Origin: Planctomycetota bacterium
GTDB taxonomy: Bacteria; JAJVIF01; JAPKYR01
Direction of reading: 5' to 3'
Assembly (NCBI GenBank): GCA_030614715.1
Contig: JAUWTM010000016.1
Coordinates: 1 to 40,664 of the forward strand
Length of the DNA stretch: 40,664 nucleotides
Shown here piece after piece: positions 1-9,036 of the stretch. Both the position numbers and the translations under genes were made by a program. Positions within the stretch are counted from its first letter, which is position 1; every line of letters starts with the position of its first letter. The notes beneath the pieces are model-generated. The model was not told the origin of the DNA. It saw nothing but the letters and a program-made list of their open reading frames with translations, and did no database searches.

Positions 1-150
1 AGTAGATGACATTCAATGCATTATCCGGACTATTTTTATTACAGAATTTATGTAATACTGTTTTTGTTAATTTTTTCATATTTTTAGAGGATATTATTTA
101 TAAGGAAATGATGATGGTCGGGAACTGGCGGATTTAAAGGACTGAGATTA

Positions 151-1353
151 GTGCTTCAATTTATTCTCTTTGGCATTATAACTTTCATCGCAGGCGTGGC
201 AGCTCTCGTCTATTACCGGTCTGGCACTAATACTGAAACTCCCAGGCCGAAAAAGGAATCCCCTGCTAAAATCAGCGAAGAGCAGGCCAGGGAAATCGCA
301 CTCGGTCCCAAGGCCCCTAAATCCATCGAGAGATCGCCGCTGGAATCTTCAATCGTATACACCGGTAACGAAAAACTGGAAGCCGGACCCGGGGAGAAGC
401 CGGTCGAGAAGATCGAAGCCAGTGAGGATCAGGACGATGGCCTGAAATCTTTATTCCTGCCAAATGAGAAGGGAATCTATCACAACACCGACTATTTAAC
501 CGATCGCGGCTGGGCTGACCTCGAATACACACTGCAGAATCTGGCTCGTTTACCCGCGGAAGCAGCGGAGCTTCTTGATGTTCTCAACAACCCGGACTCG
601 TCGGCATCAGATGTCGCACAGTCAGTCGGGCAAAACGTATCCCTTGCAGCAAGGATTCTGAAACTCGTGAACTCACCGTTCTACGGGCTTAACACGCAGG
701 TCGATGACATCCAGCATGCAGTCGCGATGCTCGGATTCAACGAGATCCATCAGATCATCATTACCAGCAGCATTTTTGAGCAGGACCACAATGACGAAGG
801 TGTGCTGGATATTGAGGAACTCTGGAAGCACTCCCTGGCGGCTGCCCGAATTTCCACGTGGCTTGTCACAAGAATTAAAAATAACGTACGTCTCAGCTTC
901 ACCGGCACGGCAGCGATGCTGCACGATGTGGGTAAGCTGGTGCTGCAGCGATGGCGGCCTGTCGGGTTCCGAAGAGCAATCACGCTTTCGCACGAGCGAA
1001 ACACGTCACTCCTGCATGAGGAAGTTAAGGAGCTCGGCTTAAGCCACGCACTTGCGGGAGTACTGCTCCTTAATCGCTGGCACCTTCCGGTAACGCTTTC
1101 ATGGGTTGTAAAGAGCTGCCACCTGCCGGTCAGGTCGGATAATATGCCGGAACCGGCAATGGTGTACCTTGCGGGACAGGTCGCAAGACATATGGGAATC
1201 GGTCTCGATTGTGAGCGCTCCGATGATTCCATTCCCGACGAGGTTCGTGAGATCCTCGGTGTAGAGCAGGAAACCGTATCTGACCTTGTAAGTGAGGGAT
1301 TTGAGGACTTCGTTAAAAGCACCCTTTCAGATATAAAAGTGAAGATTAAATAA
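151..1353 (+). CDS. Membrane-anchored HDOD domain protein
   Basis: A 400-residue protein with an N-terminal membrane segment (about residues 3-21), a charged and probably disordered linker (about 25-115) and an HDOD domain (about 130-330). The HDOD region shows the typical core with H227 and an HDVGKL motif at 258-263. HDOD proteins are HD-related domains found in bacterial signalling and stress regulation. Many lack catalytic activity and act by protein interaction, and a membrane-anchored form is less common. The start is GTG with an AAAGG stretch about 11 nt upstream. The gene is alone on its transcript, with a hairpin terminator about 60 nt downstream. The partner or signal cannot be told from the sequence. 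Confidence 0.85.
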   Translation: MLQFILFGIITFIAGVAALVYYRSGTNTETPRPKKESPAKISEEQAREIALGPKAPKSIERSPLESSIVYTGNEKLEAGPGEKPVEKIEASEDQDDGLKSLFLPNEKGIYHNTDYLTDRGWADLEYTLQNLARLPAEAAELLDVLNNPDSSASDVAQSVGQNVSLAARILKLVNSPFYGLNTQVDDIQHAVAMLGFNEIHQIIITSSIFEQDHNDEGVLDIEELWKHSLAAARISTWLVTRIKNNVRLSFTGTAAMLHDVGKLVLQRWRPVGFRRAITLSHERNTSLLHEEVKELGLSHALAGVLLLNRWHLPVTLSWVVKSCHLPVRSDNMPEPAMVYLAGQVARHMGIGLDCERSDDSIPDEVREILGVEQETVSDLVSEGFEDFVKSTLSDIKVKIK

Positions 1354-1410
1354 ATGTTCACATAAACGCATTTCACATCCATCCGTGAAGTAAAATTAAC
1401 TCAATTAAAT

Positions 1411-1432
1411 CCACCAGCAATGGTGGTTTTTT
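1411..1432 (+). terminator. Rho-independent terminator after the HDOD gene
   Basis: Six-base stem CCACCA/TGGTGG with a GCAA loop followed directly by six T residues, 57 nt after the HDOD stop codon. Confidence 0.8.
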
Positions 1433-1563
1433 AAATTAGCGAGGGCTGATATGAGAATTTTACAGTTCTCAACCAGTATTCTATAAAATTAATGATTGAT
1501 TTTTTCGCTCCACTGCGTTATCTTGCATCGTTCCTGCGATACGGAAGCCAGCGAGGTACAAAG

Positions 1564-2397
1564 ATGCTTGATAATGAACTTCTGGAATCCATTTATAATG
1601 GATTGAAAAGTACAGACAAGACTGAAATCCTCGATGCCTGCGAGAAGGTGTCGGCAAATATCAAGGCGATGGACCCGAAGGAACTCGCGTCGATCACCGA
1701 CGGCCTTGTCAGTCTGCTCTATATCGATCTTGACACCGAACCGGAACTCGAGGGGGTCATCGACTGTGCGATCGAGGCTATCTCGGCGATCGGTGCAGAC
1801 TCTGTCGAGGTCCTGATCGAAGGACTGACCGATGCAGACCTCGAGGCGAACCTTCGTATCGCCCACGCACTTGGAAAGATCGGACAGCCGGCAATCGCGA
1901 TACTGACCCAAAAATTCCGGACCGATCCTGATCCATATATCAGGGCACTGGCTCTATTCGCAATATCCAAGATTGACGACCCCAGGCTGATCGAGATTTT
2001 CCCGGAAGTGGTGAGTGCTCTCGATCACGAGAACCAGGAACTGAGAAGCATGGCAGTGCAGGCGATCGGTCGTATGGTCGAGTGCATCGGCGGGGTTTGC
2101 TTTACCGCTGAAACCGCAGCCGAAGCCTTCAATAAACTGATGGCGAAAGCCGGCGACGCTCATGCAGGAACGCGGGCCAAGGCAATTTTCTCCATAGGAA
2201 AACTGGCTCACAAGGAATACCTGAACGACGATCAGAAGCAGAAGGCTCTCGATGTGATTTCGGGAATGCTCGGAATCGACGACATGCATTCCTGGGACCG
2301 TGCTTTCATCGTCCGCAAGGAAGCCGAAGAAGCGTACGAACATATCACCGGTAGAAAGCCGGGCGCTGAGGACACATGCAAATTCATCAGGGAATAA
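1564..2397 (+). CDS. HEAT-repeat protein
   Basis: A 277-residue, acidic, entirely alpha-helical-looking protein. Repeating helix pairs such as ALGKIGQPAI, ALFAISKIDDPR and AVQAIGRMVE are typical of HEAT/PBS-lyase-like repeats and run across about residues 65-200. The open frame extends upstream to 1492, but the ATG at 1564 is chosen because GAGG lies 7 nt before it and the added N-terminus looks non-coding. The next gene, the NfnAB-like fusion, starts 47 nt downstream on the same strand, so the two are probably cotranscribed. HEAT proteins are scaffolds, and a role in assembling or docking the flavoprotein is only an inference from position. Confidence 0.8.
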   Translation: MLDNELLESIYNGLKSTDKTEILDACEKVSANIKAMDPKELASITDGLVSLLYIDLDTEPELEGVIDCAIEAISAIGADSVEVLIEGLTDADLEANLRIAHALGKIGQPAIAILTQKFRTDPDPYIRALALFAISKIDDPRLIEIFPEVVSALDHENQELRSMAVQAIGRMVECIGGVCFTAETAAEAFNKLMAKAGDAHAGTRAKAIFSIGKLAHKEYLNDDQKQKALDVISGMLGIDDMHSWDRAFIVRKEAEEAYEHITGRKPGAEDTCKFIRE

Positions 2398-2444
2398 AAA
2401 TTAAAGTGACGGGAAACGCACATTGATTTTAAAGGGGATATCAC

Positions 2445-4889
2445 GTGGTTCTATCCGATTCAAAATCCAACGACATCTGCCTTCCATACAGCCAGGACGG
2501 AAAGGTAGTCAACGATTTCGTGCTTCTGGAAAAGAAATTACTTGCTCCGGACACATTCAGCCTTAAGTTCCGGGCACCAATGGTCGCCCGGGCGAGAAAG
2601 CCCGGTCAGTTTGTAATAATTCTGGCGCATTCGCGCGGGGAGCGAATTCCGATCTCCCTCAAAGGCGGCGACAGTGAAGCCGGAACCATCGACCTTATCA
2701 TCCAGGCAGTAGGCAAATCATCAACAGAGATCATATCGCTGGAACCCGGACAAAGGGTCCACAGCATTCTCGGTCCTCTCGGCACACCTACACACCTCAT
2801 ACCCAATTGCGGTACGGCAGTATGTCTCGGAGGCGGATACGGCTCCGGCGCGATCCTTTCGGTCTGCGAAGCCAATCGCAAGATCGGAAACAGGTCTGTC
2901 GCGATCATCGGTTCCCGTACCAAGGACCTCCTGCTTTGCATCGATGATGCGAGGGAAGTCGCGGATGAAGTGATCATCTGCACTGACGACGGCTCAGAGG
3001 GAATCCATGGATTCGTAACCAATGGACTCCAGGAGCTGCTGGATCGCGGAGAAAAGGTAGGCTGGACGTTCTCGGTGGGACCAATTCCCATGATGCGTGC
3101 GGTCGCAAACATGACCGAACCCCTGGAAATCCCGAGTTACGCATCGCTCAACTCCATCATGCTTGACGCTACAGGCATGTGCGGCGTGTGCCGTGTTGAG
3201 GTCGATGGCGAGATCAAATTCGCGTGCTTCCACGGCCCTGATTTCGATGCTCACAAGGTCAACTGGGAAGTTCTGGTAGAGAGAACAAAATTCTACAAGC
3301 CACAGGAGGCGGAAATATTCGAGCTTTACAAAGAGGGCAAACTTACCGAGGGTGATCTTCCCTGTGCCACGCTTAAAACACCGTCAGTAGAGGAACTGGA
3401 CAAAACATTCAAGGCGACATTGCCTGTCGGACTGACTCTGGAAGAGCTGAATGACGACCTGAAGAACAGCTGGCGCATGAAGATCCCGCGCCAGGATATC
3501 CCGGAACAGGATCCGATGATCCGAATCAACAATTTCGACGAGGTCGCGCTTGGATATTCATCCGAGCAGGCCATTGTCGAGGCACACAGGTGCATCCAGT
3601 GCAAGAAACCCACCTGTATCCCCGGCTGTCCGGTTAACATCGATATCCCCGCTTTCATCAAGATGATTCGCGACGGTCAATTCCAGGAAGCTGACAGGGA
3701 AATTCTAAAGACAAACACGTTCGGTGGTGTCTGCGGTCGAGTGTGTCCTCAGGACGAGCAGTGTGAGATCGTATGTGTGCTGGCCAAACGTGGTGAGCCT
3801 GTCGCGATCGGACGTCTTGAGCGATTTGCCAGCGACTACGCGCGCATGCACGGTGAAATGGCAGTACCGAAGGTCAAACCTCCGACCGGCAAGAAGGTCG
3901 CGATCATCGGCAGCGGTCCCGCCGGACTCACAACAGCCGGTGAAATGATACAGGCCGGTCATGAAGTGACTGTTTTTGAAGCTCTACATAAAATCGGCGG
4001 GGTTCTCATCTACGGAATTCCCGAAAACAGGCTTCCAAATGAGATCGTCGACGCCGAGGTAGACAAGCTTCGACAGATGGGCGTCACATTCGTTACTAAC
4101 GCTTTAATCGGACAGGCGTACACGATCGATGAACTCCTGGATGACATGGGTTACGATGCGATCTTCCTGGGAACCGGAGCGGGACTCCCGTGGATGCTTG
4201 GAATACCCGGTGAGAATGCAAAGGGTGTTTACACGGCGAACGAGTTCCTTACGCGTGTCAACCTCATGCGTGCCGACCTGTTTCCCGAGTACACGACACC
4301 AGTCACGGTCGGTGATACCTGCGCGGTCATCGGTTGCGGAAATACGGCGATGGACGGTGCGCGTACATGCCGTCGATTCGGCAAGGAATCGAATATCGTT
4401 TACAGGCGGACACGCGCGGAGGCTCCTGCGCGTTCAGAGGAAATCCAGCATGCCGAGGAAGAGGGCGTGCATTTCAGGTGGCTCACACAACCGCTTGAAA
4501 TTCTCGAGGACGATGAAGGCTGGGTCAAGGGTCTCAAGTGCATTCGAATGGAGCTTGGTGAACCCGATAAATCCGGTCGACGTCGACCGGTCGCCATCGA
4601 GGGAACCGAGTTTGAAATTGAGTGCACGACGGTGATCTCAGCGCTCGGTTTCGGGGTCAACCCGCTCATCGCATCGACCACCCCCGACATCACGGTCGAC
4701 AGGTGGGGTGTTCTCATGGCCGAAAAGGAGACCGGTCGGACAACAAAGAAGGGTGTTTTCGCCGGGGGAGACTCAATCACCGGCGGCGCGACGGTAATTC
4801 TAGCAATGGGCCAGGCAAAGGTTGCGTCGGAAGCTATGCTGAAATACCTTGAGACCGGCGACTGGGGTCCGGATTTCTGCCCCGAGTAA
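2445..4889 (+). CDS. Fused NfnA-NfnB type FAD/NAD(P) Fe-S oxidoreductase (PyrK-like + GltD-like)
   Basis: An 814-residue fusion of two subunits that are often separate. Residues about 20-285 are a ferredoxin-NADP reductase/PyrK-like module. It carries three cysteines for a [2Fe-2S] cluster (C246, C249, C261) and D241 nearby, which fits the one-Asp three-Cys ligation known in NfnA. Residues about 330-810 are a GltD/NfnB-like module with two cysteine groups for [4Fe-4S] clusters (C383, C386, C391, C395 and C430, C434, C440, C444), a GSGPAG FAD motif near 489-494 and a GCGNTAMD NADPH motif near 630. Families of this shape include NADH-dependent reduced ferredoxin:NADP oxidoreductase, sulfide dehydrogenase SudAB and archaeal-type glutamate synthase. 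Sequence alone does not settle which. The start is GTG with AAAGGGG 7 nt upstream. It lies downstream of the HEAT-repeat gene. Confidence 0.85.
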   Translation: MVLSDSKSNDICLPYSQDGKVVNDFVLLEKKLLAPDTFSLKFRAPMVARARKPGQFVIILAHSRGERIPISLKGGDSEAGTIDLIIQAVGKSSTEIISLEPGQRVHSILGPLGTPTHLIPNCGTAVCLGGGYGSGAILSVCEANRKIGNRSVAIIGSRTKDLLLCIDDAREVADEVIICTDDGSEGIHGFVTNGLQELLDRGEKVGWTFSVGPIPMMRAVANMTEPLEIPSYASLNSIMLDATGMCGVCRVEVDGEIKFACFHGPDFDAHKVNWEVLVERTKFYKPQEAEIFELYKEGKLTEGDLPCATLKTPSVEELDKTFKATLPVGLTLEELNDDLKNSWRMKIPRQDIPEQDPMIRINNFDEVALGYSSEQAIVEAHRCIQCKKPTCIPGCPVNIDIPAFIKMIRDGQFQEADREILKTNTFGGVCGRVCPQDEQCEIVCVLAKRGEPVAIGRLERFASDYARMHGEMAVPKVKPPTGKKVAIIGSGPAGLTTAGEMIQAGHEVTVFEALHKIGGVLIYGIPENRLPNEIVDAEVDKLRQMGVTFVTNALIGQAYTIDELLDDMGYDAIFLGTGAGLPWMLGIPGENAKGVYTANEFLTRVNLMRADLFPEYTTPVTVGDTCAVIGCGNTAMDGARTCRRFGKESNIVYRRTRAEAPARSEEIQHAEEEGVHFRWLTQPLEILEDDEGWVKGLKCIRMELGEPDKSGRRRPVAIEGTEFEIECTTVISALGFGVNPLIASTTPDITVDRWGVLMAEKETGRTTKKGVFAGGDSITGGATVILAMGQAKVASEAMLKYLETGDWGPDFCPE

Positions 4890-4892
4890 TAC

Positions 4893-5005
4893 CCCGGGAA
4901 ATGAATTCCCGGGCCACCGTTCTGTCTGGCCACCAACCTTACGGTTGGTGCACTGTAATGGTGCACTGTAATGGTGCGCTGTAGCCCGGCGATGCATTCG
5001 CCGGG
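4893..5005. repeat. Cluster of short palindromes and a 13-nt triplication
   Basis: Three palindromes lie in a row: CCCGGGAA/TTCCCGGG (4893-4913), ACCAACC/GGTTGGT (4932-4949) and CCCGGCGA/TCGCCGGG (4985-5005). Between the last two a 13-nt unit, GTGCACTGTAATG, occurs about three times, the last copy diverged. No T-run follows the hairpins, so they do not look like classical terminators. They resemble REP-type intergenic repeats. Confidence 0.6.
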
Positions 5006-5053
5006 ATTGGTTTTTAGCATAAAAATTGTTGAAATTATATATGGAACATTAGC

Positions 5054-5121
5054 TGATACACCCACAAGCAGGACCTTAAGTACGTGATTCAAGGCTGACT
5101 GGTAAGCTTGTGGGCGGCATT
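5054..5121. repeat. Hairpin element, copy 1 (TGATACACCC...GGGCGGCA)
   Basis: A 9-bp perfect inverted repeat (CCCACAAGC 5061-5069, GCTTGTGGG 5106-5114) flanked by TGATACA on the left and CGGCA on the right. A second copy with the same flanks and compensated stem changes lies at 32817-32885. It sits between convergent genes. Confidence 0.6.
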
Positions 5122-5132
5122 GATAATGGTGA

Positions 5133-6812
5133 TTACCAGATCAATTCATCGAGGAGAGCGTTAAATTCATCGCCGTTGATCAGCAATGGAGCGTTTTCAG
5201 CCCACGTGTCAAGACGCACGAGTGCGTTCAGCCATTCATCGGATAGAATTATGCCGGAACTGACAGCTGCATCCAGATAATTCACGTACGACCAGACACG
5301 GAACGGGTTCACGTCACCTGAATTCAACTCCGCCTCGAGGAATCCAAGTACAGCGACCTGAGAATCGTCAAAGAATATGGTATTTGCCGGGATAAAATAC
5401 GTAACGAGCTCGATTTCACCTTCGGGCAGGTACACTTCCTCACCTGACTGCTGTCCTGCCCAGTCGGAATTCACGACCTCCACAACCATTGGAATCGCGC
5501 ACTCAAGCTGATCGACCATCGAGCCTTCCGCGTAGATATCCAGCCACGCCGTGCTGCTCAGGTACTCTACTCCCTCGTGTTCGTATGCCCGCCTGAGCAG
5601 ATCGCACCAGATCGGGAGGTTCAACTGGAGTCTCCCACGCCGGGCATCAACGTACGGCTCACCGTAGTAACGCGCATCGGCCTCGAAGGCTTCCATGGCA
5701 AGAACCGCAAGGGTGAAATCGACAGTGCCCATTATCGGTTCAGAGTGACCGAAGAGGGTGGCAATGTCATCGGGATATGCCTGCTGATCGAACCACCGCA
5801 TGGCTTCAAGGCCCGACACCTGCTCCATCAGGACATTCGACGACAGGAGGCTCACGATCCCCGGCACTGCAATGGGACCGAGCAGGCCAAGAAGGCTCTC
5901 GGGACCCATAACAGTGTTCGTGAAGTCCACGCCGTAGTATTCAACTTCCAGCCTTGATTCAAGGCGCTCGGGAATGCGTATGTGCCCGAGAACCATGTCA
6001 GCAAGTGCATTTTTAAATTCCGTTGACAAGACGAGTTCGCTCCCGAACTGGCTGCCCGGACCGACCAGCTTGCCGGCAACCATACCGTAGTAAAATTCCG
6101 CGATCATAGGACCCGCGTCGGGATCGTTAAGGACAGCCTCAAGCATCGGAAGTCCAGCCATGTCAAGATCGACACCCCTGAACACCAGCTGGTTACCGAG
6201 ATAACCCCTGAGCTCTGTGGATTCCCGGTAAATCTCGATTGCACTGTCCACTCCCCCTTCCATGTGAACGAGCACAACGAGCCCGAAACCAGCGAAATAA
6301 ATGACCACGTTGTCGCCTGCAGTAAGGGTCTCTGAATCAAAGCTCGGGTGGGCGAAATTACCCCGATCCGCTACGAACGACGCCATCCGGGCCCGAATAT
6401 AAGCCATTACCGTACCCACGGTAATGCCCCTGAGCTCGCAGCGGAGCACAAGGGCCCTGACCATCAGTTCTTCCAGCACCGGCAGGAATCCATCAGCGGA
6501 AGGATCCATCGACCTCGACGCCTCGGCAAGCATCCAGAGCTTCAATGAGTTCGAATCAGTGCGTCCCGATGCCTCTGGAATGATCGATTCAATGTCGGGC
6601 CAGTTACCGGAATAGGCCTCCAGACGGCTCGTACGGGCCAGGCTCCCGATCAGACCGGGATTGTACGCGTTCTCGACAGCGATTATCCGGGTTACCAGGT
6701 CGTCCATCAGGATCGAAAATTCCCCGCTCGAATCCTGCGCATTGGCAGACGACGTGAATCCGACTATGAACAGTACCAGAACCAGTAATGCCAGCATTTT
6801 GGTAGTTCGCAT
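5133..6812 (-). CDS. Secreted protein of unknown function
   Basis: A 559-residue protein with a clear Sec signal peptide: a charged start, a hydrophobic run at about residues 6-19, and a likely cleavage after the SSANA motif. The start is placed at 6812, not at the longer open frame beginning at 6902, because AGAGG lies 8-9 nt upstream of this ATG and the signal peptide begins here. The mature part is acidic, with no transmembrane segment and no recognisable catalytic motif. The alternating hydrophobic pattern suggests a mostly helical globular protein. It is transcribed away from yebC. I do not recognise the family. Confidence 0.75.
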   Translation of the reverse strand: MRTTKMLALLVLVLFIVGFTSSANAQDSSGEFSILMDDLVTRIIAVENAYNPGLIGSLARTSRLEAYSGNWPDIESIIPEASGRTDSNSLKLWMLAEASRSMDPSADGFLPVLEELMVRALVLRCELRGITVGTVMAYIRARMASFVADRGNFAHPSFDSETLTAGDNVVIYFAGFGLVVLVHMEGGVDSAIEIYRESTELRGYLGNQLVFRGVDLDMAGLPMLEAVLNDPDAGPMIAEFYYGMVAGKLVGPGSQFGSELVLSTEFKNALADMVLGHIRIPERLESRLEVEYYGVDFTNTVMGPESLLGLLGPIAVPGIVSLLSSNVLMEQVSGLEAMRWFDQQAYPDDIATLFGHSEPIMGTVDFTLAVLAMEAFEADARYYGEPYVDARRGRLQLNLPIWCDLLRRAYEHEGVEYLSSTAWLDIYAEGSMVDQLECAIPMVVEVVNSDWAGQQSGEEVYLPEGEIELVTYFIPANTIFFDDSQVAVLGFLEAELNSGDVNPFRVWSYVNYLDAAVSSGIILSDEWLNALVRLDTWAENAPLLINGDEFNALLDELIW

Positions 6813-6936
6813 ACCAGGAACCTCTTTTGTTACAGTCTCAGCAGCATACGACAGCTGGCATACATTAGCGTGCAAACCGGACGTACGCAACAACGTGTGC
6901 AAACTTACACTGGTGCATTACATGTGTGATAATGCT

Positions 6937-6965
6937 TTCACAACGGGTTGTGAATCATATATAAT
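6937..6965 (+). promoter_or_regulatory. Sigma-70-type promoter for yebC
   Basis: TTCACA (6937-6942), a 17-nt spacer and a perfect TATAAT (6960-6965), 35 nt before the yebC start codon. The match is five of six at -35 and six of six at -10. Confidence 0.75.
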
Positions 6966-7000
6966 CGGTATCACCCCTGATCATATAGAGGAGTGAACGT

Positions 7001-7753
7001 ATGTCAGGCCATAGTAAGTGGAGTACGATCAAACGTAAAAAAGGCGCAGCCGATGCGAAGCGCGGCAAGTTGTTCTCCAAGCTGAACAAGGAGATCCAGG
7101 TTGCCGCGAAAGAGGGCGGCGGTGATCCATCGACCAACATCCGCCTGAAGAACGCTATCGACAAGGCCAAGCAGGGGAACATGCCTGTCGATAACATCGA
7201 GCGCGCGATCAAGCGCGGAATCGGTGCGGATGCGGATGCCGCAAGTTTCGAAAATATCACTTACGAAGGCTACGGACCTGCAAGCGTGGCGTTACTGGTC
7301 GAGACGCTGACCGATAACAAAAACCGTACCGCAGCCGATGTACGTCACATTTTCACCAAGGCCGGCGGAAAGCTGGGTGGGTCCGGCAGCGTAGCGTTCA
7401 TGTTTGATCGCAAGGGTTTTATCCAGGTCTCGAAGGACGACGTAACCGAGGAGCAGATTTTCGAGGCTGCAATCGAGGCAGGTGCAGATAATGTCGAGGA
7501 TGGCGGGGATGTCTGGGACGTTTACACTCAGTACACGGACCTGGACGCGGTCAAGACAGCTCTTGAATCAGCCGAATTGAAGATCGTGAATTCCGAACTG
7601 GTCATGCTGCCGGAGAGGACGGTCAAGGTAACCGGTAAAGACGCCCGGAGCGTGTTAAAAATGATGGAAATGCTTGAGGACAACGACGATGTCCAGAATG
7701 TGTGGTCGAATTTCGATATAGATGAGTCCGAGATGGAAGCATTCGGGGGATAA
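7001..7753 (+). CDS. yebC: YebC/PmpR family translation/transcription regulator
   Basis: A 250-residue full-length member of the YebC/TACO1 family. It opens with the hallmark MSGHSKWSTIKRKKGA and continues with the conserved three-domain pattern, including GGSGSVAFMFDRKG at about residues 125-138. Family members are described as DNA-binding regulators and, more recently, as factors that help ribosomes through difficult sequences. A GAGGAG site lies about 8 nt before the ATG, and a strong promoter precedes it. In many bacteria yebC is followed by ruvC/ruvA/ruvB, but here it is followed by a broken lipoprotein gene on the other strand. Confidence 0.95.
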   Translation: MSGHSKWSTIKRKKGAADAKRGKLFSKLNKEIQVAAKEGGGDPSTNIRLKNAIDKAKQGNMPVDNIERAIKRGIGADADAASFENITYEGYGPASVALLVETLTDNKNRTAADVRHIFTKAGGKLGGSGSVAFMFDRKGFIQVSKDDVTEEQIFEAAIEAGADNVEDGGDVWDVYTQYTDLDAVKTALESAELKIVNSELVMLPERTVKVTGKDARSVLKMMEMLEDNDDVQNVWSNFDIDESEMEAFGG

Positions 7754-7772
7754 ATTTCACATTACGAAATCC

Positions 7773-8664
7773 CTACCACCCGAATTCGGTTGGGAAGAAG
7801 ATGCTCAGCTTGCACGGAGCTGAGTCGCCGTGTAAAACGAACATCATGTTGCCGTACGTCGTGCTTTCGTAGTCCGTGCCCTCGATTCTCATCGGTACGT
7901 CGCTGATGGATGTCGTGTCACCGGCTGCGTGAGTAGTAAGTGCAGTACCCGGAGCTCCGGTCTCGAACAGCTTGATCCTCGGAGCGCCTGTGGAGAGCTC
8001 ATCCAGTACGTAGAAATAACCCTCGGAATCGGTAGTGATGTCCTTCGCGTCGTACCAGCCTGTGTCACCCTCTGTCTGTGTACCCGGGAGTTGCCAGAGC
8101 CCCCGGAGTGTAGGTCAGAAGCGGCATTCCGGGATAGCTGAATTGAGTGCTGTTGTACCAGAGGGTGTACCCATCGGGGCCACCGAAGCCGTCATCGGGA
8201 TCTGGCAGGAGAAACTGATCCGGACCGTTAACCGGATAGAGGTAATTACCACCATAGGTCAGCGATGCAGAGCCGTCACCCATGAAGACTCCCCTTACAT
8301 CGTAGCCGTTATACTGTGGAAGGCCCGGGAAGGGGTGCGTCATGGCGACATCGATGTCGACATCGACGTAATCCGCTCCTGGCACTATCTCATTGATACT
8401 GAATTGCAGTGCGAAGGGATTCGAGTTGAGGAAATTCGTCACGTTTGCAGTGAACATCGCGTGACGTTTCTGTAAAACCTCAACTTTTTGAGATTCTATG
8501 TCGATGGCGATGTCGAAATATCCCCAGAGGTGTGTCTGTGCCGCATTTTCTGTATTCAGCGACAGTACAGGATCCGGGGTCATTGGATCATGACTGCTGG
8601 AACATCCGTATATTAGGGTCGCAGTAACGACCATGTATGCCAGGATGGTACCTAGTCTCTTCAT
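7773..8664 (-). pseudogene. Broken lipoprotein gene of the THPFPG/GYDVRG family
   Basis: The first 199 codons (8664 down to 8065) encode a lipoprotein signal with lipobox IYGC and then the N-terminal domain shared with the genes at 9037 and 37327, including THPFPGLPQYNGYDVRG. The frame ends in DRG-stop just after YTPGALATPGYT, where the intact relative continues with NPYRYFADGLG. A second open frame of about 105 codons, shifted by one base, continues without a stop from about 8090 to the TAG at 7773-7775 and reads like the C-terminal end of such a protein (GWYDAKDITTDSEGYFYVLD...). The intact relatives are 925 and 1464 residues. I infer a large internal deletion with a frame break at about 8065-8100. 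A good SD (AAGGAG) precedes the ATG, so the truncated protein may still be made. Confidence 0.75.
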
Positions 8665-8765
8665 CGGTGGAACTCCTTCAGGGAGTCTGCAGGCCCGAAA
8701 AAAGGCGTGCAGACCGGGATAATTCGTTACATTATCTTATAGCGTTTGCGTTTTTAATGCAAGCA

Positions 8766-8812
8766 CGCACGGGGCGTACGTGCGACCGGTAATCATGCGC
8801 GAGTCGCGCATG
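8766..8812. repeat. Two adjacent palindromes
   Basis: CGCACG/CGTGCG (8766-8784) and CATGCGCG/CGCGCATG around an AGT loop (8794-8812). The core CACGGGGCGTACGTG resembles CACGGGTTCGTACGTG at 32747-32762, so both may be copies of one dispersed palindromic repeat. Confidence 0.5.
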
Positions 8813-8860
8813 CTACGTTCATAACCAGACACATAGTCGCATAACGCAAAGAGGACTGTG

Positions 8861-8945
8861 TAAAGGGGACTGTCACCTTTTTGCGTCTTCATGCTGCTAC
8901 AAAAGGTCCTGCCCACTGAAGCAAAAAGGCTGCCTGTCACCTTTA
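8861..8945. repeat. Dispersed GGGGACTG-arm element, copy A
   Basis: An 85-bp element with imperfect terminal inverted repeats of about 24 bp. The left arm begins TAAAGGGGACTGTCACC, and the right arm read in reverse begins TAAAGGTGACAGGCAGCC. Both run into CTTTTTGC toward the inside. It matches the element at 31245-31333 in opposite orientation, including part of the interior (GGTCC...CCACTGAAGC versus CGTCC...CCCCAAAGC). It has no coding capacity. Confidence 0.7.
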
Positions 8946-8965
8946 CGTCCATAAAAATTCGAATA

Positions 8966-8993
8966 TAAAAAATCCCCCCTTTGCAGGGGGGAG
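8966..8993 (-). terminator. Terminator of the giant lipoprotein gene
   Basis: On the minus strand, CCCCCC/GGGGGG arms with a short loop are followed by a run of T residues, about 45 nt beyond the stop codon at 9037. Confidence 0.8.
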
Positions 8994-9036
8994 AAATTAG
9001 CAGTTAGTTTAAAAGATTGTTGTCTGGGATCAGGAC

